DNA of 64,000 nucleotides from Catellatospora citrea (GCF_003610235.1 NZ_RAPR01000002.1:62001-126000), one strand, 5' to 3'; positions 16,265 to 24,709 are shown, counted from the stretch's first letter. Notes: generated by a model from the sequence alone, not told the origin. Numbers and translations: made by a program.

Positions 16265-16373
16265 CCGCTTCGGACCCGTCCGGTCGGCGGCCCGCACGCG
16301 CGGGTCAGCCGGCCGGGCCGGCGGTGCGGGCAACCGGATTGCGTGCGTGCGGGCGTCCCGGCAGGGTGGACGC

Positions 16374-17594
16374 ATGTTCGATCCACGGGGGACCGCGGTG
16401 ACGCCGCCGGTGCGCAGGCTGGGCCGGGTGTACGCGACGCTGCGGGCCTGCGACGAGGGCGTGCTGTTCTTCCCGGTGTACACCCTGCTGATGGCCGACT
16501 CGGGCCTGTCCACCGTGCAGCTGACCTCGCTGTTGGTGATCTGGAGCGCGGTGGCGTTCGCGCTGGAGGTGCCCTCGGGGGCGTGGGCCGACACCTACTC
16601 CCGGCGCAGGCTGCTGGCCTTCGGCGCGCTCCTGCGGGCGGTCGGGTTCGCCACCTGGTTCCTGTGGCCGACGTATGTCGGGTTCGCGGTCGGGTTCGTG
16701 CTGTGGGGCGTACGCAGCGCGATCAGCTCCGGCACGAAGGAGGCGCTGCTCTACGACGAGCTGGTGGCCGAGGGCGCCACGGACCGCTACACCGCGCTCG
16801 CGGGCCGGGCCGCGACCGTGGCCATGGTGTCCATGCTGGCCGCGAGTGCGCTGGCCTTTCCGGCGTACGCCCTGGGCGGTTATGGCCTGATCGCCGCGGG
16901 CAGCGTGCTGGCCTGCCTGGGTAGCGCCGCGGCGGCGCTGGCCATGCCCGAGCGGCCCCGGGTGCGCCGGGAGCGGACCACCGGCGGCCGGGCCTACCTG
17001 CGCACTCTCCGGGACGGGCTGGCCGAGGTGCGCACGGACCGGCAGGTGTGGCACGCGGTGCTGATCGCGGCGGCGGTGCCGAGCCTGAGCGCGCTCGACG
17101 AGTACGGGCCGCTGCTGGTCCGTGACCTGGGCGTGGCCACTGCCGGGGTGCCGCTGGTCATCGCCGCGCTGATCGCGGCGATGGCGCTGGGCAGCGCGCT
17201 GGCCGAGCGCTGGCGCGCGACACCGCTGGCGACGGGTCTCACCATCGCCGGGGCAGGCGTGGCGCTGGCGGTGGGCGCGCCGGCCGGGGGAGTGGCCGGG
17301 CTGGTGCCGATCGCGGTCTGCTTCGGACTGCTGCAGCTGACCCGGGTGCTGACCGAGGCGCGGCTGCAGCACACCATGAGCGGCCACACCCGGGCGACGG
17401 TGCTGTCCGTGTCGGGGTTCGGTGCGCAGCTGGGCGCGCTGGCCGTCTACGGCTGCTTCGGGCTCGGCTCGCTGTGGCTGGGCATCGCGCCGCTCGCGGC
17501 CCTGTTCGCGGTGCCGATCGTGCTGGTCGGGCTGGCCGCGGTGCGCTGGCTGCCCGGAGACGGCGCGGCGGAGGCCGTCGCCGAGGCGGCCTGA
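16374..17594 (+). CDS. MFS transporter
   Basis: 406 residues from ATG 16374 (GGTGGA just before the start). About 12 hydrophobic helices are visible. The loop between helices 2 and 3 contains the major facilitator motif A variant EVPSGAWADTYSRRRLLAFG (G-x-x-A-D-x-x-S-R-R), and the second half repeats the layout (ALAERWRATPLATGLTIAGA). The specific family seems to be the group of small actinobacterial transporters with LRACDEGVLFFPVYTLLMAD at the first helix, often annotated as exporters. The substrate is unknown. It stands alone between the sigma operon and the PQQ enzyme. Confidence 0.88.
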   Translation: MFDPRGTAVTPPVRRLGRVYATLRACDEGVLFFPVYTLLMADSGLSTVQLTSLLVIWSAVAFALEVPSGAWADTYSRRRLLAFGALLRAVGFATWFLWPTYVGFAVGFVLWGVRSAISSGTKEALLYDELVAEGATDRYTALAGRAATVAMVSMLAASALAFPAYALGGYGLIAAGSVLACLGSAAAALAMPERPRVRRERTTGGRAYLRTLRDGLAEVRTDRQVWHAVLIAAAVPSLSALDEYGPLLVRDLGVATAGVPLVIAALIAAMALGSALAERWRATPLATGLTIAGAGVALAVGAPAGGVAGLVPIAVCFGLLQLTRVLTEARLQHTMSGHTRATVLSVSGFGAQLGALAVYGCFGLGSLWLGIAPLAALFAVPIVLVGLAAVRWLPGDGAAEAVAEAA

Positions 17595-17660
17595 GGAGGA
17601 AGCGCGACGGCGGGCGTCGACATTGACGTGCTTCGCTTGTGTGCGTCCGAGCTGTCCCTT

Positions 17661-17679
17661 AAGCTCCGATCGGGAGCTT
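17661..17679. repeat. inverted repeat AAGCTCC-N5-GGAGCTT
   Basis: 7-bp perfect arms around GATCG, 67 bases after the MFS stop and 205 bases before the PQQ-enzyme start. It could end the MFS transcript or act as a sugar-repressor operator for the secreted enzyme. The rest of this 289-base gap shows nothing recognisable. Confidence 0.35.
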
Positions 17680-17883
17680 TCGCCACGCGCCGTTGAGCGT
17701 GGACGCCGGTCGCGTGCTGGGCATACGCGTTACTCCACCGGCTGACGAGGCGGGTCCGCGCGCCCCCTCCGCCGACGCTCGACCGACCGGCGACGCGCAC
17801 CTCCGCCGCCGACCCCCGATCCCGGTCCATGATGTCGCCGTGGCCTGTGCCCGCGATGTCCTGTTCGTCAACGGAGACCCTTC

Positions 17884-19896
17884 ATGAGAACTTCGAGACG
17901 CCGACTGGCGGTCCTGCTGACCGCCACCACCGTCCTGGTCGCGGCCGGCGCCGTGACCGCCATCAGCGCGCAGGCCGCCGCGGGCTGCCGCGTCACGTAC
18001 ACCATCTCCAGCCAGTGGTCCGGCGGCTTCGGCGCGAACGTCAGCATCACCAACCTCGGCGACCCGGTCAGCAGCTGGCAGGTCGGCTGGACCTTCGGCG
18101 CGGGGCAGACCATCACCCAGCTCTGGAACGGCAGCCACACCCAGTCCGGCAGCCAGGTCACGGTGCGCAACGCGCCCTACAACGGAGCGCTGGCCACCAA
18201 CGCGAGCACCGCCTTCGGCTTCAACGGCAGCTGGACCGGCAGCAACCCCATCCCCGCCACGTTCACCATGAACGGCGTCACCTGCACGGGCACCACGACG
18301 CCGTCCTCGCCGCCCCCGTCGTCGCCCGCACCCGGGGACACCCAGCCGCCGACGGTGCCCGGCAACGCCCGTATCAGCAACCTGACCTGCAGTTCCGTCA
18401 CGTTCGCCTGGAACGCCGCGACGGATGACGTGGGCGTCGCGTACTACGACATCTACCACGACGGCCAGCAGATGACGTCGGTCGGCGGCGGCACGCTGTC
18501 GGCGAACCTGACCGTCGTGCCGGGTGCGACCTGGGGCCTGTACGTCAACGCGCGCGACGCCGCCGGCAACGTGTCCCAGGCCAGTTCGACGGTGACCATC
18601 ACACCGCCCCAGTGTCAGACGGACACCACGCCGCCGACGGCCGCGACGCAGCTCGCCGGCTCGGCCTCGGGCACCACGGTCACGCTGCAGTGGACGGCCG
18701 CCACCGACGACGTCGGCGTACGCGCCTACGACGTCCACCGCGGCGGCGTCGTGGTCGGCACGGTCAGCGGCAACCCGCCCGCCACCACATTCATCGACAG
18801 CGGGCTCGCCGCGAACACGACCTACCAGTACCAGGTCCGGGCCCGGGACGCCGCGGGCAACACCGGACCGGCGAGCAACACCGCGACCGTCACCACCACC
18901 GGTGGCTGCACCGTCTGCACGGTCACCCAGGTGACCACCGACACCGACATCCCGTGGGGCCTGGCGACCCTGCCCGACGGCTCGGTCGTGTACTCCCGCC
19001 GCGACGCCCACGACGTCATCCGGCTCAACCCGGTTACGGGCGCGAAGACGACCCTGGGCACGGTGCCGAACGTGCAGAGCACCGACGGCGAGGGCGGACT
19101 GCTCGGCATCGCGGTCGCGCCGACGTACGCCACGGACGGCTGGCTGTACGTCATGCACACCTCGCCGACCGACAACCGTGTCGTGCGGATCCGGGTGGTG
19201 AACGACCGGCTCGACACCGCCACGCTCACCGTCCTGGTCAGCGGTATGGCGCGCAACAAGTACCACGACGGCGGGCGGCTGCGCTTCGGGCCGGACGGCA
19301 AGCTCTACGCCTCGTCCGGCGACGCGCAGAACGGGTCCTGGGCGCAGGACCGCAACCGGCTCGAAGGCAAGATCCTGCGGCTCAACCCCGACGGCACCGT
19401 GCCCGCCGACAACCCGTTCGGCAACCTGGTCTGGAGCTACGGGCACCGCAACCCGCAGGGCCTGGCGTTCGACTCCCAGGGGCGGCTGTGGGAGCAGGAG
19501 TTCGGCAACACCGTCATGGACGAGACGAACCTGATCGAGCGGGGCGGCAACTACGGCTGGCCGAACTGCGAGGGCACCACGGGCACCTGCGGCACGGCGG
19601 GCTTCCTCGCGCCCAAGCGCACCTACCCGACGTCGGAGGGGTCGTGCAGCGGCATCGCCGTCGTCCGTGACGCCCTGTACGTGGCCTGTCTGCGCGGCAC
19701 GCGCCTGTACCGGGCGGTGATCAGCGGGACGAGCCTGACCAACGTGCAGTCGTACTTCGTCGGCACGTACGGCCGGCTGCGCACCGTCGAGCCTTCGCCG
19801 AGCGGCGGCATCTGGCTGACCACCTCCAACAACGGCGACAAGGACAGCGTGCCGAACAACAGCAACGAGCGCATCCTGCACGTCGCGCTGGGCTGA
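17884..19896 (+). CDS. secreted CBM2 - two Fn3 - PQQ-dependent sugar dehydrogenase
   Basis: 670 residues from ATG 17884, with GGAG upstream. A twin-arginine-like basic N-terminus (MRTSRRRLAVLLTATT) leads a signal peptide ending near AQA (residues 28-32). Residues about 34-135 form a family 2 carbohydrate-binding module (Cys35 and Cys134, with Trp46, Trp69 and Trp118 as likely cellulose- or chitin-binding aromatics). Two fibronectin type III domains follow (about 150-250 and 255-345). The C-terminal domain (about 350-670) is a glucose/sorbosone dehydrogenase beta-propeller (DGEGGLLGIAVAP, KYHDGGRLRFGPDGKLYASS, WSYGHRNPQGLAF). Such enzymes use PQQ to oxidise sugars. Fused to a CBM2, it probably oxidises polysaccharide-derived sugar and may feed electrons to lytic polysaccharide monooxygenases. 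Confidence 0.88.
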   Translation: MRTSRRRLAVLLTATTVLVAAGAVTAISAQAAAGCRVTYTISSQWSGGFGANVSITNLGDPVSSWQVGWTFGAGQTITQLWNGSHTQSGSQVTVRNAPYNGALATNASTAFGFNGSWTGSNPIPATFTMNGVTCTGTTTPSSPPPSSPAPGDTQPPTVPGNARISNLTCSSVTFAWNAATDDVGVAYYDIYHDGQQMTSVGGGTLSANLTVVPGATWGLYVNARDAAGNVSQASSTVTITPPQCQTDTTPPTAATQLAGSASGTTVTLQWTAATDDVGVRAYDVHRGGVVVGTVSGNPPATTFIDSGLAANTTYQYQVRARDAAGNTGPASNTATVTTTGGCTVCTVTQVTTDTDIPWGLATLPDGSVVYSRRDAHDVIRLNPVTGAKTTLGTVPNVQSTDGEGGLLGIAVAPTYATDGWLYVMHTSPTDNRVVRIRVVNDRLDTATLTVLVSGMARNKYHDGGRLRFGPDGKLYASSGDAQNGSWAQDRNRLEGKILRLNPDGTVPADNPFGNLVWSYGHRNPQGLAFDSQGRLWEQEFGNTVMDETNLIERGGNYGWPNCEGTTGTCGTAGFLAPKRTYPTSEGSCSGIAVVRDALYVACLRGTRLYRAVISGTSLTNVQSYFVGTYGRLRTVEPSPSGGIWLTTSNNGDKDSVPNNSNERILHVALG

Positions 19897-19900
19897 CCCG

Positions 19901-19934
19901 GCGGCGCCGGGAGCGGATCCGCTCCCGGCGCCGC
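19901..19934. terminator. 34-bp perfect palindrome after the PQQ-enzyme gene
   Basis: Bases 19901-19917 are the exact reverse complement of 19918-19934 (starts GCGGCGCCGGGAGCGG, centre GATC). It begins 4 bases after the stop. A strong GC hairpin without T-tract, which is the usual actinobacterial terminator form. Confidence 0.75.
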
Positions 19935-20076
19935 ACAGCACGACGCCGCGGGATTCACCTTCCCCGGGATCTTCGATCACCGTCCATCGACGATTCGCCG
20001 CGCGGCCATATGCGAGGACCGCCGTTGCGCCTAACATCTGCATCCATCTATCGACACGGATGCAGGGAGAGCACTC

Positions 20077-21084
20077 ATGCTCGACAGGTTCAGGATCACC
20101 GGGCGATCCCTGGTGGTGGCTGTGCTGACGGCGGCGCTCACGACCGCCGGGCTGGCCGCCCCGACCCCCGCGGGTGCGGCGGTGACCCAGGCGCAGCTGG
20201 CACTGCGCTGGGCGCCGATCCACTACCAGGACGTCGACGCCACCGGCAGCCACGCGCTGAGCGGCAGGTCGGACTACATCACGAAGGTCGACTTCGACGG
20301 CGACCTCAACGGCCGCAACAACTGGGACCGCACCGGCCAGGCCGGGGTCTCCCTGGCCGCGCACGTCTACTACTCCGTCGTGGAGACCGGCACCCACTGG
20401 TACCTGACCTACCTCTTCTACCACCCTCGGGACTGGACCGACCACCCGTTCTTCGAGACCGAGCACGAGAACGACGGCGAGGGTGTGCTGCTGGTCGTCG
20501 AGCGCGACGGCTCCGACTACGGCGTGCTGCGGGCCGCGGTCACGGTCGCGCACACCGACTTCTACTCCTACACCCCGTCCGGCAGCACCTGGTCCAGCGG
20601 CCGGGAGAGCGTCGACGGCACCCTGCAGCTGCAGTCCTCGCCGCACGACGGCTTCCTGCACCCGGTCACCGCGCAGGAGGCCAAGGGCCACGGGCTCAAG
20701 GCCTATCCGCAGTACAACATCAACGGTGACGGCCTGGTGTACTACCCGTCGACCGTCGCCGAGACACCGAGCAGCGGCGACGACCGCGACGTGCGCTACC
20801 AGCTGATCGACATCTTCGCGTCGGGCGGCCTGTGGGCGCAGCGCGCCAACACCAGCCTGTTCGCGAGCGCGGGCACGTTCGCCGGGGACGACTCCGGCGA
20901 CTGCGGCGCGGGCACCTACGACTGCACCACCAACTCGGCGAACGCGCCGTGGGGCTGGGACGACGGCAACGACCTGCCGGGCCGCGGCCAGCTCGCCACC
21001 GACCCGGCGAAGGTCGCGGTCGAGTACTTCACCGTCCCCGGCGCCCTCTCCCGCACCTACACATCCAACGCCTACGCGGGCTGA
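20077..21084 (+). CDS. secreted protein, possibly Vps62/NPP1-like fold
   Basis: 335 residues from ATG 20077, preceded by GGGAGAGCACTC. A signal peptide is clear (FRITGRSLVVAVLTAALTTA, cleavage near AGA-AVT at about residue 35). The mature protein begins ALRWAPIHYQDVDATG and contains YYSVVETGTHWYLTYLFYHP and TEHENDGEGVLLVVERDG. The His/Glu-rich strand followed by H-E-N-D-G-E recalls the metal-binding motif of NPP1 necrosis-inducing and Vps62-type proteins. Two pairs of cysteines lie near the C-terminus (SGDCGAGTYDC). No catalytic residues are certain. The gene ends with an immediate hairpin. I consider the secretion call firm and the fold tentative. Confidence 0.7.
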   Translation: MLDRFRITGRSLVVAVLTAALTTAGLAAPTPAGAAVTQAQLALRWAPIHYQDVDATGSHALSGRSDYITKVDFDGDLNGRNNWDRTGQAGVSLAAHVYYSVVETGTHWYLTYLFYHPRDWTDHPFFETEHENDGEGVLLVVERDGSDYGVLRAAVTVAHTDFYSYTPSGSTWSSGRESVDGTLQLQSSPHDGFLHPVTAQEAKGHGLKAYPQYNINGDGLVYYPSTVAETPSSGDDRDVRYQLIDIFASGGLWAQRANTSLFASAGTFAGDDSGDCGAGTYDCTTNSANAPWGWDDGNDLPGRGQLATDPAKVAVEYFTVPGALSRTYTSNAYAG

Positions 21085-21086
21085 GC

Positions 21087-21103
21087 GAAGGAAGGGCACC
21101 TTC
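21087..21103 (+). terminator. hairpin terminator, copy 1 of a 17-bp sequence
   Basis: GAAGGAAGGGCACCTTC, starting 2 bases after the stop of the secreted-protein gene; stem GAAGG/CCTTC. The identical 17-mer lies on the other strand right after the stop of the regulator gene on the far side of the insertion sequence (22418-22434). Confidence 0.6.
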
Positions 21104-21125
21104 ACATCGCCTTGGGTTCTAGGCA

Positions 21126-22388
21126 TCGTTGCAACACCTGATCGTTTCAGGGGTTGCAGTGTTCGAGATCCGAGCTAGCCGGGTCCCGCAGGGCCGTAAG
21201 AAACTGCACGCTGAGCGTGAGGCGTACCTGTCTCTCGTTGCTCAGGGCGTGGGCACGAGCGAGGCCTGTCGGGCCGTGGGAGTCAACCGCGCCACCGGTT
21301 ACCGGTGGCGGCATGGCAGAACCAGCGACAACGGCGGGCAGCAGACCACACAGCGGTCTGCTGCCCGCCGTGGCGTATCCGCGCGGTATCTGTCGATCGA
21401 CGAGCGGATCACCCTTGCCGACCTGCTGCGCGAAGGGGCCAGCCTGCGGACGATCGCCGCGTCGATGGGACGAAGCCCGTCGACGCTGAGCCGAGAAGTC
21501 GCCCGCAACAGCCACCCCGAAACCGGCTACCGGCCACACGCCGCCCACGACCGGGCCGAGCAGCGCCGCCCACGACCCAAGACCGGCAAAATCGAAGCCA
21601 GTCCCGTGCTGCGGGCCCTGATCGAGGCCATGCTCGAACGCAGATGCAGCCCCGAACAGATCAGCCGGCGGCTACGCCGCGACTTTCCCGACCGAGACGA
21701 GCTGCACGTGACCCACGAAACGATCTACCAGGCGCTGTACGTCCAGGGCCGGGGCGCGTTGCGCCGGGAGCTGACCACCGCGCTACGCACCGGCCGCGCA
21801 CTGCGCCGCCCCCGCCGCCAACCCGACCAGCGCCAGTCACGCTTCACCACCCCCATGATCATGATCAGCGACCGGCCCGCCGAGGCCGACGACCGCGCCG
21901 TACCCGGACACTGGGAAGGCGACCTGGTCATCGGCAAGGACAACGGCTCGGCGATCGGCACCCTCGTCGAGCGCGCCACCCGCTACGTCCTGCTCGTCCA
22001 CCTGCCCGACGGCCGCACCGCCGCCCACGTCCGAGACGGGCTCCTAGCCACCATCGCGACCCTGCCCAACCACCTCAAACGGTCCCTGACCTGGGACCAA
22101 GGCGCCGAGATGGCACTACACCACCAGTTCGCCACCATCGCCGACATGCCCGTCTACTTCTGCGAACCCCACTCACCCTGGCAGCGAGGCTCCAACGAGA
22201 ACACCAACGGTCTGCTACGCCAGTACTTCCCCAAAGGAACAGACCTGTCCACACACAGCGCCGAACACCTCGCCGCCGTCGCCGCCGAACTCAACTCACG
22301 CCCACGCAAAACGCTCGGCTGGGACACCCCAGCCGAGCGATTCGCCAAACTACTCAGCACCACCAACTAACCAGCAGTGTTGCAACGA
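21126..22388 (+). mobile_element. IS30-family insertion sequence, apparently intact
   Basis: The terminal inverted repeats have a perfect 12-bp core: TCGTTGCAACAC at 21126-21137 and GTGTTGCAACGA at 22377-22388, with weaker symmetry inwards. The length is about 1.26 kb, with a single transposase gene filling it. No clear direct repeats of the target could be read at the ends, so the exact boundaries may be a few bases out. It lies between two convergent host genes, each with the same hairpin terminator, and does not disrupt a gene. Confidence 0.8.
21159..22370 (+). CDS. IS30-family transposase
   Basis: 403 residues from GTG 21159 (GGGG 5 bases upstream); a TTG at 21129 would overlap the left terminal repeat and is less likely. 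An N-terminal helix-turn-helix (SLVAQGVGTSEACRAVGVNR) and a second one (TLADLLREGASLRTIAASMG) are followed by the RNase-H-like DDE domain: first Asp in GHWEGDLVIGKDNGSAIGTL, second Asp in SLTWDQGAEMALHHQF, and Glu in SPWQRGSNENTNGLLRQYF. All three acidic residues and the surrounding IS30 signature are intact, so the element may still be active. Confidence 0.93.
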   Translation: MFEIRASRVPQGRKKLHAEREAYLSLVAQGVGTSEACRAVGVNRATGYRWRHGRTSDNGGQQTTQRSAARRGVSARYLSIDERITLADLLREGASLRTIAASMGRSPSTLSREVARNSHPETGYRPHAAHDRAEQRRPRPKTGKIEASPVLRALIEAMLERRCSPEQISRRLRRDFPDRDELHVTHETIYQALYVQGRGALRRELTTALRTGRALRRPRRQPDQRQSRFTTPMIMISDRPAEADDRAVPGHWEGDLVIGKDNGSAIGTLVERATRYVLLVHLPDGRTAAHVRDGLLATIATLPNHLKRSLTWDQGAEMALHHQFATIADMPVYFCEPHSPWQRGSNENTNGLLRQYFPKGTDLSTHSAEHLAAVAAELNSRPRKTLGWDTPAERFAKLLSTTN

Positions 22389-22417
22389 CCACCGGAATCC
22401 ACCCGCCATGTGCAGCA

Positions 22418-22434
22418 GAAGGTGCCCTTCCTTC
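22418..22434 (-). terminator. hairpin terminator, copy 2 (inverted) of the 17-bp sequence
   Basis: On the minus strand this reads GAAGGAAGGGCACCTTC, beginning within the stop region of the regulator gene (AAG-TGA-AGG). It is identical to the hairpin at 21087-21103 on the other strand. Confidence 0.6.
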
Positions 22435-23347
22435 ACTTCGGCAGGATGCCGTCCAGGAAGCGGGGGAGGCCGTAGTCGAAGACGGCGTCCAGGCCGAGTT
22501 CGAAGTCGGGGATCGCGGCGATGCGGGCGACCATCGGGAAGCGGCCGGAGCCGAGCAGGTCGTCGAAGGCCTGGCCCTGGCGCTCCATCCACTCGTCACT
22601 GGACATGCCGGTGTGCTGGGCGGCCTGCGCCTCGGTGGCGAAGCCCATCGCCAGGCCGCGCACGAAGGCGAACACGGACAGGTGGATGTGCATCATCTCG
22701 GTCACGGACAGCCCGAGCGGAGCCAGCGCGGCCAGTGCGAACTCGGTGTACTTGATGCCGTGCGGCGCGAACTCCGGCCGGGTTATCGACATGGCCGGGG
22801 CGAGCCAGTGGTGCCGGCGGAAGATGCCCCACAGCTGGCGGCTGACCAGCGTGAGCTGGGCATGCACCCCCTTCGGCGGCACGGCCGGCAGTGGCGCCTG
22901 CGCGAACGCGGCGTCGATCATCAGCCGGACCAGGTCGTCCTTGCCGCGTACGAAGCGGTAGAGGCTCATCGTGGCCAGCCCGAACTCGGTGGCCAGGCGG
23001 CGCATGGAAACCGCCTCCAGCCCTTCGGCGTCGGCGAGCGCCATCGCGTGGCGCACCATCTGCTCGCGGGTCGGCTCGGCGGCGGCCGGGCGGGGTCGCC
23101 GCTCGCGCCGGGCCGGTTCGGCGGGTTCGGCGGGAGCGGTCACCACGGTGCCGACCCCGCGCACCGCCTCGACGAGCCCTTCGGCGCGCAGCGCGGCCAG
23201 CACCTTCGTCGCGGTGGCGATCGCCACGCCCCACTCGGCGGTGATCTGCCGGGCCGAGGGCACCCGGTCGCCGGGGCGCAGCTGACCGCCGTCGATCTGC
23301 GCGCGGATCTGACCGACGATCTGCCGGAACGGCGCCTCAGTGCTCAC
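22433..23347 (-). CDS. GntR-TetR fusion transcriptional regulator
   Basis: 304 residues from GTG 23347 (MSTEAPFRQIVGQIRAQIDG); the frame runs further up but that would cross the operator. Residues about 5-70 form a GntR-type winged helix (QLRPGDRVPSARQITAEWGV, then ATATKVLAALRAEGLVEAVR). After a Pro/Ala/Arg linker, residues about 88-135 form a TetR-type helix-turn-helix (RHAMALADAEGLEAVSMRRL, then ATEFGLATMSLYRFVRGKDD), and the rest is a TetR C-terminal ligand domain. Two DNA-binding modules in one chain are known for a group of actinobacterial regulators, frequently next to a drug-modifying FAD monooxygenase, as here. The gene is divergent from that enzyme and the operator abuts its start codon, so it is likely autorepressed. 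Confidence 0.92.
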   Translation of the reverse strand: MSTEAPFRQIVGQIRAQIDGGQLRPGDRVPSARQITAEWGVAIATATKVLAALRAEGLVEAVRGVGTVVTAPAEPAEPARRERRPRPAAAEPTREQMVRHAMALADAEGLEAVSMRRLATEFGLATMSLYRFVRGKDDLVRLMIDAAFAQAPLPAVPPKGVHAQLTLVSRQLWGIFRRHHWLAPAMSITRPEFAPHGIKYTEFALAALAPLGLSVTEMMHIHLSVFAFVRGLAMGFATEAQAAQHTGMSSDEWMERQGQAFDDLLGSGRFPMVARIAAIPDFELGLDAVFDYGLPRFLDGILPK

Positions 23348-23362
23348 GCGTACTAGTACACC
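23348..23362. promoter_or_regulatory. operator copy 1 for the GntR-TetR regulator
   Basis: GCGTACTAGTACACC, containing the perfect palindrome GTACTAGTAC (23350-23359). It touches the regulator start codon. An identical 15-mer lies exactly 70 bases away. Confidence 0.65.
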
Positions 23363-23404
23363 AGACACCCGTCGGCACCCACGCTCATCGCGCCCACCTC
23401 GCTC

Positions 23405-23414
23405 GGTGTACTAG
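23405..23414. promoter_or_regulatory. operator half-site, inverted
   Basis: GGTGTACTAG is the reverse complement of the CTAGTACACC half of the two 15-mer operators and lies between them, near the second copy. Confidence 0.45.
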
Positions 23415-23417
23415 GTG

Positions 23418-23432
23418 GCGTACTAGTACACC
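23418..23432. promoter_or_regulatory. operator copy 2 for the GntR-TetR regulator
   Basis: GCGTACTAGTACACC, identical to 23348-23362 and about 87 bases before the monooxygenase ATG, where it could control that promoter. GTAC-rich sequence (GCGTACAGCGTACAC, 23485-23499) follows closer to the gene. Confidence 0.65.
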
Positions 23433-23518
23433 TGAAGCCTTCTTGCAGTTCAAAGGTCCGCCTCCCTACGGTGTTGTCAGTGACGCGTACAGCGTACACA
23501 GAGACTGGGGAGAGACCG

Positions 23519-24709
23519 ATGAAGAAGAACACCGTACTGATCTCGGGTGCCAGCATCGCCGGACCGGCCCTGGCGTACTGGCTGCACCGGCACGGCTTCG
23601 CGGTGACCGTGGTGGAACGCGCGCCCGGCATCCGCCCCGGCGGGCACGCCGTCGACATCCGCGGTGTCGCCAAGGACGTCTGCGCGCGGATGGGCATCAT
23701 GCCCCAGATCACCCGCGACCGGGTGCACGAGGAGGGCTTCGCCTGGGTCGACGCGAGCGGCCGGCGCACCTCGGAGATGCCCGCGACGCTGGCGGGCGGC
23801 GAGGGCATCGTCGCCGAGTACGAGATCCTGCGCGGCGACCTCGCCGACATCCTCTACGACCTCACCCGCGGCGACGTCGAGTACCGCTTCGGCGACCGGA
23901 TAACCGCGCTGGCCGACGGCGCGGACGGGGTGAAGGTCGAGTTCCGCAGCGGCCGCACCGAGGTCTACGACCTGGTCGTCGGTGCCGACGGGGTGCACTC
24001 CGGGGTGCGGGCGCTGGCCTTCGGCCCGGAGGAGCGGTTCATCAAGCAGCTCGGCGCGTACACGGCGTACTTCACCATGCCCGCGCAGGCCGACCTCGAC
24101 CCGCACTGGTTCCTCATGCACAGCGTCCCGGGCGGTCGCTGTGCGGGCATCCGGCCCGAGAACGAGCGCACCGCCAAGGCGATGCTGACCTTCCGCGCCG
24201 AGGGCCACGTGGTCGACCCGCGCGACGTCGAGGCGCAGAAGCGCCTGCTGGCGCAGGTGTACGCCGGTGACGGCTGGCGGGTGCCGGCGATGCTCGACGC
24301 GATGTGGGACGCGCCCGACTTCTACTTCGACGTCGTCGGCCAGGTCCACATGCCGCACTGGACCAGCGGCCGGGTCGCGCTGCTCGGCGACGCGGGCTAC
24401 TGCGCCTCGCCGATCAGCGGCCTGGGCACGAGCCTGTCCCTGGTCGGCGCGTACGTGCTGGCCGGTGAGCTGGCCGCGGCCGGCGGCGACCACGCGACCG
24501 CGTACGCCGCGTACGAGGAGCAGATGCGCGGGTACGTCACGCAGTGCCAGAAGCTGCCGCCGGGCGGGGTCAAGGGCATGCTGCCGCTGTCGGCGACCAC
24601 GATCCGGCTGCGCGACGTCAGCACCCGGGTGATGACCCGCCGGCCGTTCTCCCGCCTGCTGCAGATCCAGGCCGGCAAGGCCGACGCGATCACGCTGAAG
24701 TCCTACTGA
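23519..24709 (+). CDS. FAD-dependent monooxygenase (PHBH-type; TetX/rifampicin-monooxygenase-like)
   Basis: 396 residues from ATG 23519, with GGGGAGAG upstream. The N-terminal FAD-binding motif TVLISGASIAGPALAYWLHR and VVERAPGIRPGGHAVDIRG, the DG motif DLVVGADGVHSGVR, and the second FAD motif GRVALLGDAGYCASPISGLG are all present, as in group A flavin monooxygenases. The motif pattern is closest to the set of antibiotic-modifying hydroxylases and related actinobacterial enzymes that lie opposite TetR regulators. It uses NAD(P)H and oxygen to hydroxylate an aromatic or polyketide substrate. The divergent regulator with its operators suggests induction by that substrate. A strong hairpin ends the transcript. 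Confidence 0.88.
   Translation: MKKNTVLISGASIAGPALAYWLHRHGFAVTVVERAPGIRPGGHAVDIRGVAKDVCARMGIMPQITRDRVHEEGFAWVDASGRRTSEMPATLAGGEGIVAEYEILRGDLADILYDLTRGDVEYRFGDRITALADGADGVKVEFRSGRTEVYDLVVGADGVHSGVRALAFGPEERFIKQLGAYTAYFTMPAQADLDPHWFLMHSVPGGRCAGIRPENERTAKAMLTFRAEGHVVDPRDVEAQKRLLAQVYAGDGWRVPAMLDAMWDAPDFYFDVVGQVHMPHWTSGRVALLGDAGYCASPISGLGTSLSLVGAYVLAGELAAAGGDHATAYAAYEEQMRGYVTQCQKLPPGGVKGMLPLSATTIRLRDVSTRVMTRRPFSRLLQIQAGKADAITLKSY

Noticed and set aside
17659..21126. A 1155-residue open frame on the minus strand opposite the PQQ enzyme and secreted-protein genes
   Set aside because: It is antisense to two well-supported secreted proteins, has Val/Arg/Gly/Ala-rich composition without domains, and reflects the high GC content.
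23348..23432. Repeated 15-mers considered as a CRISPR-like array
   Set aside because: There are only two copies with a palindromic core in a divergent promoter region and no cas genes; they are operators.
23471..23518. An upstream TTG start for the FAD monooxygenase
   Set aside because: ATG 23519 has a good ribosome site and starts at the usual distance from the FAD-binding motif.
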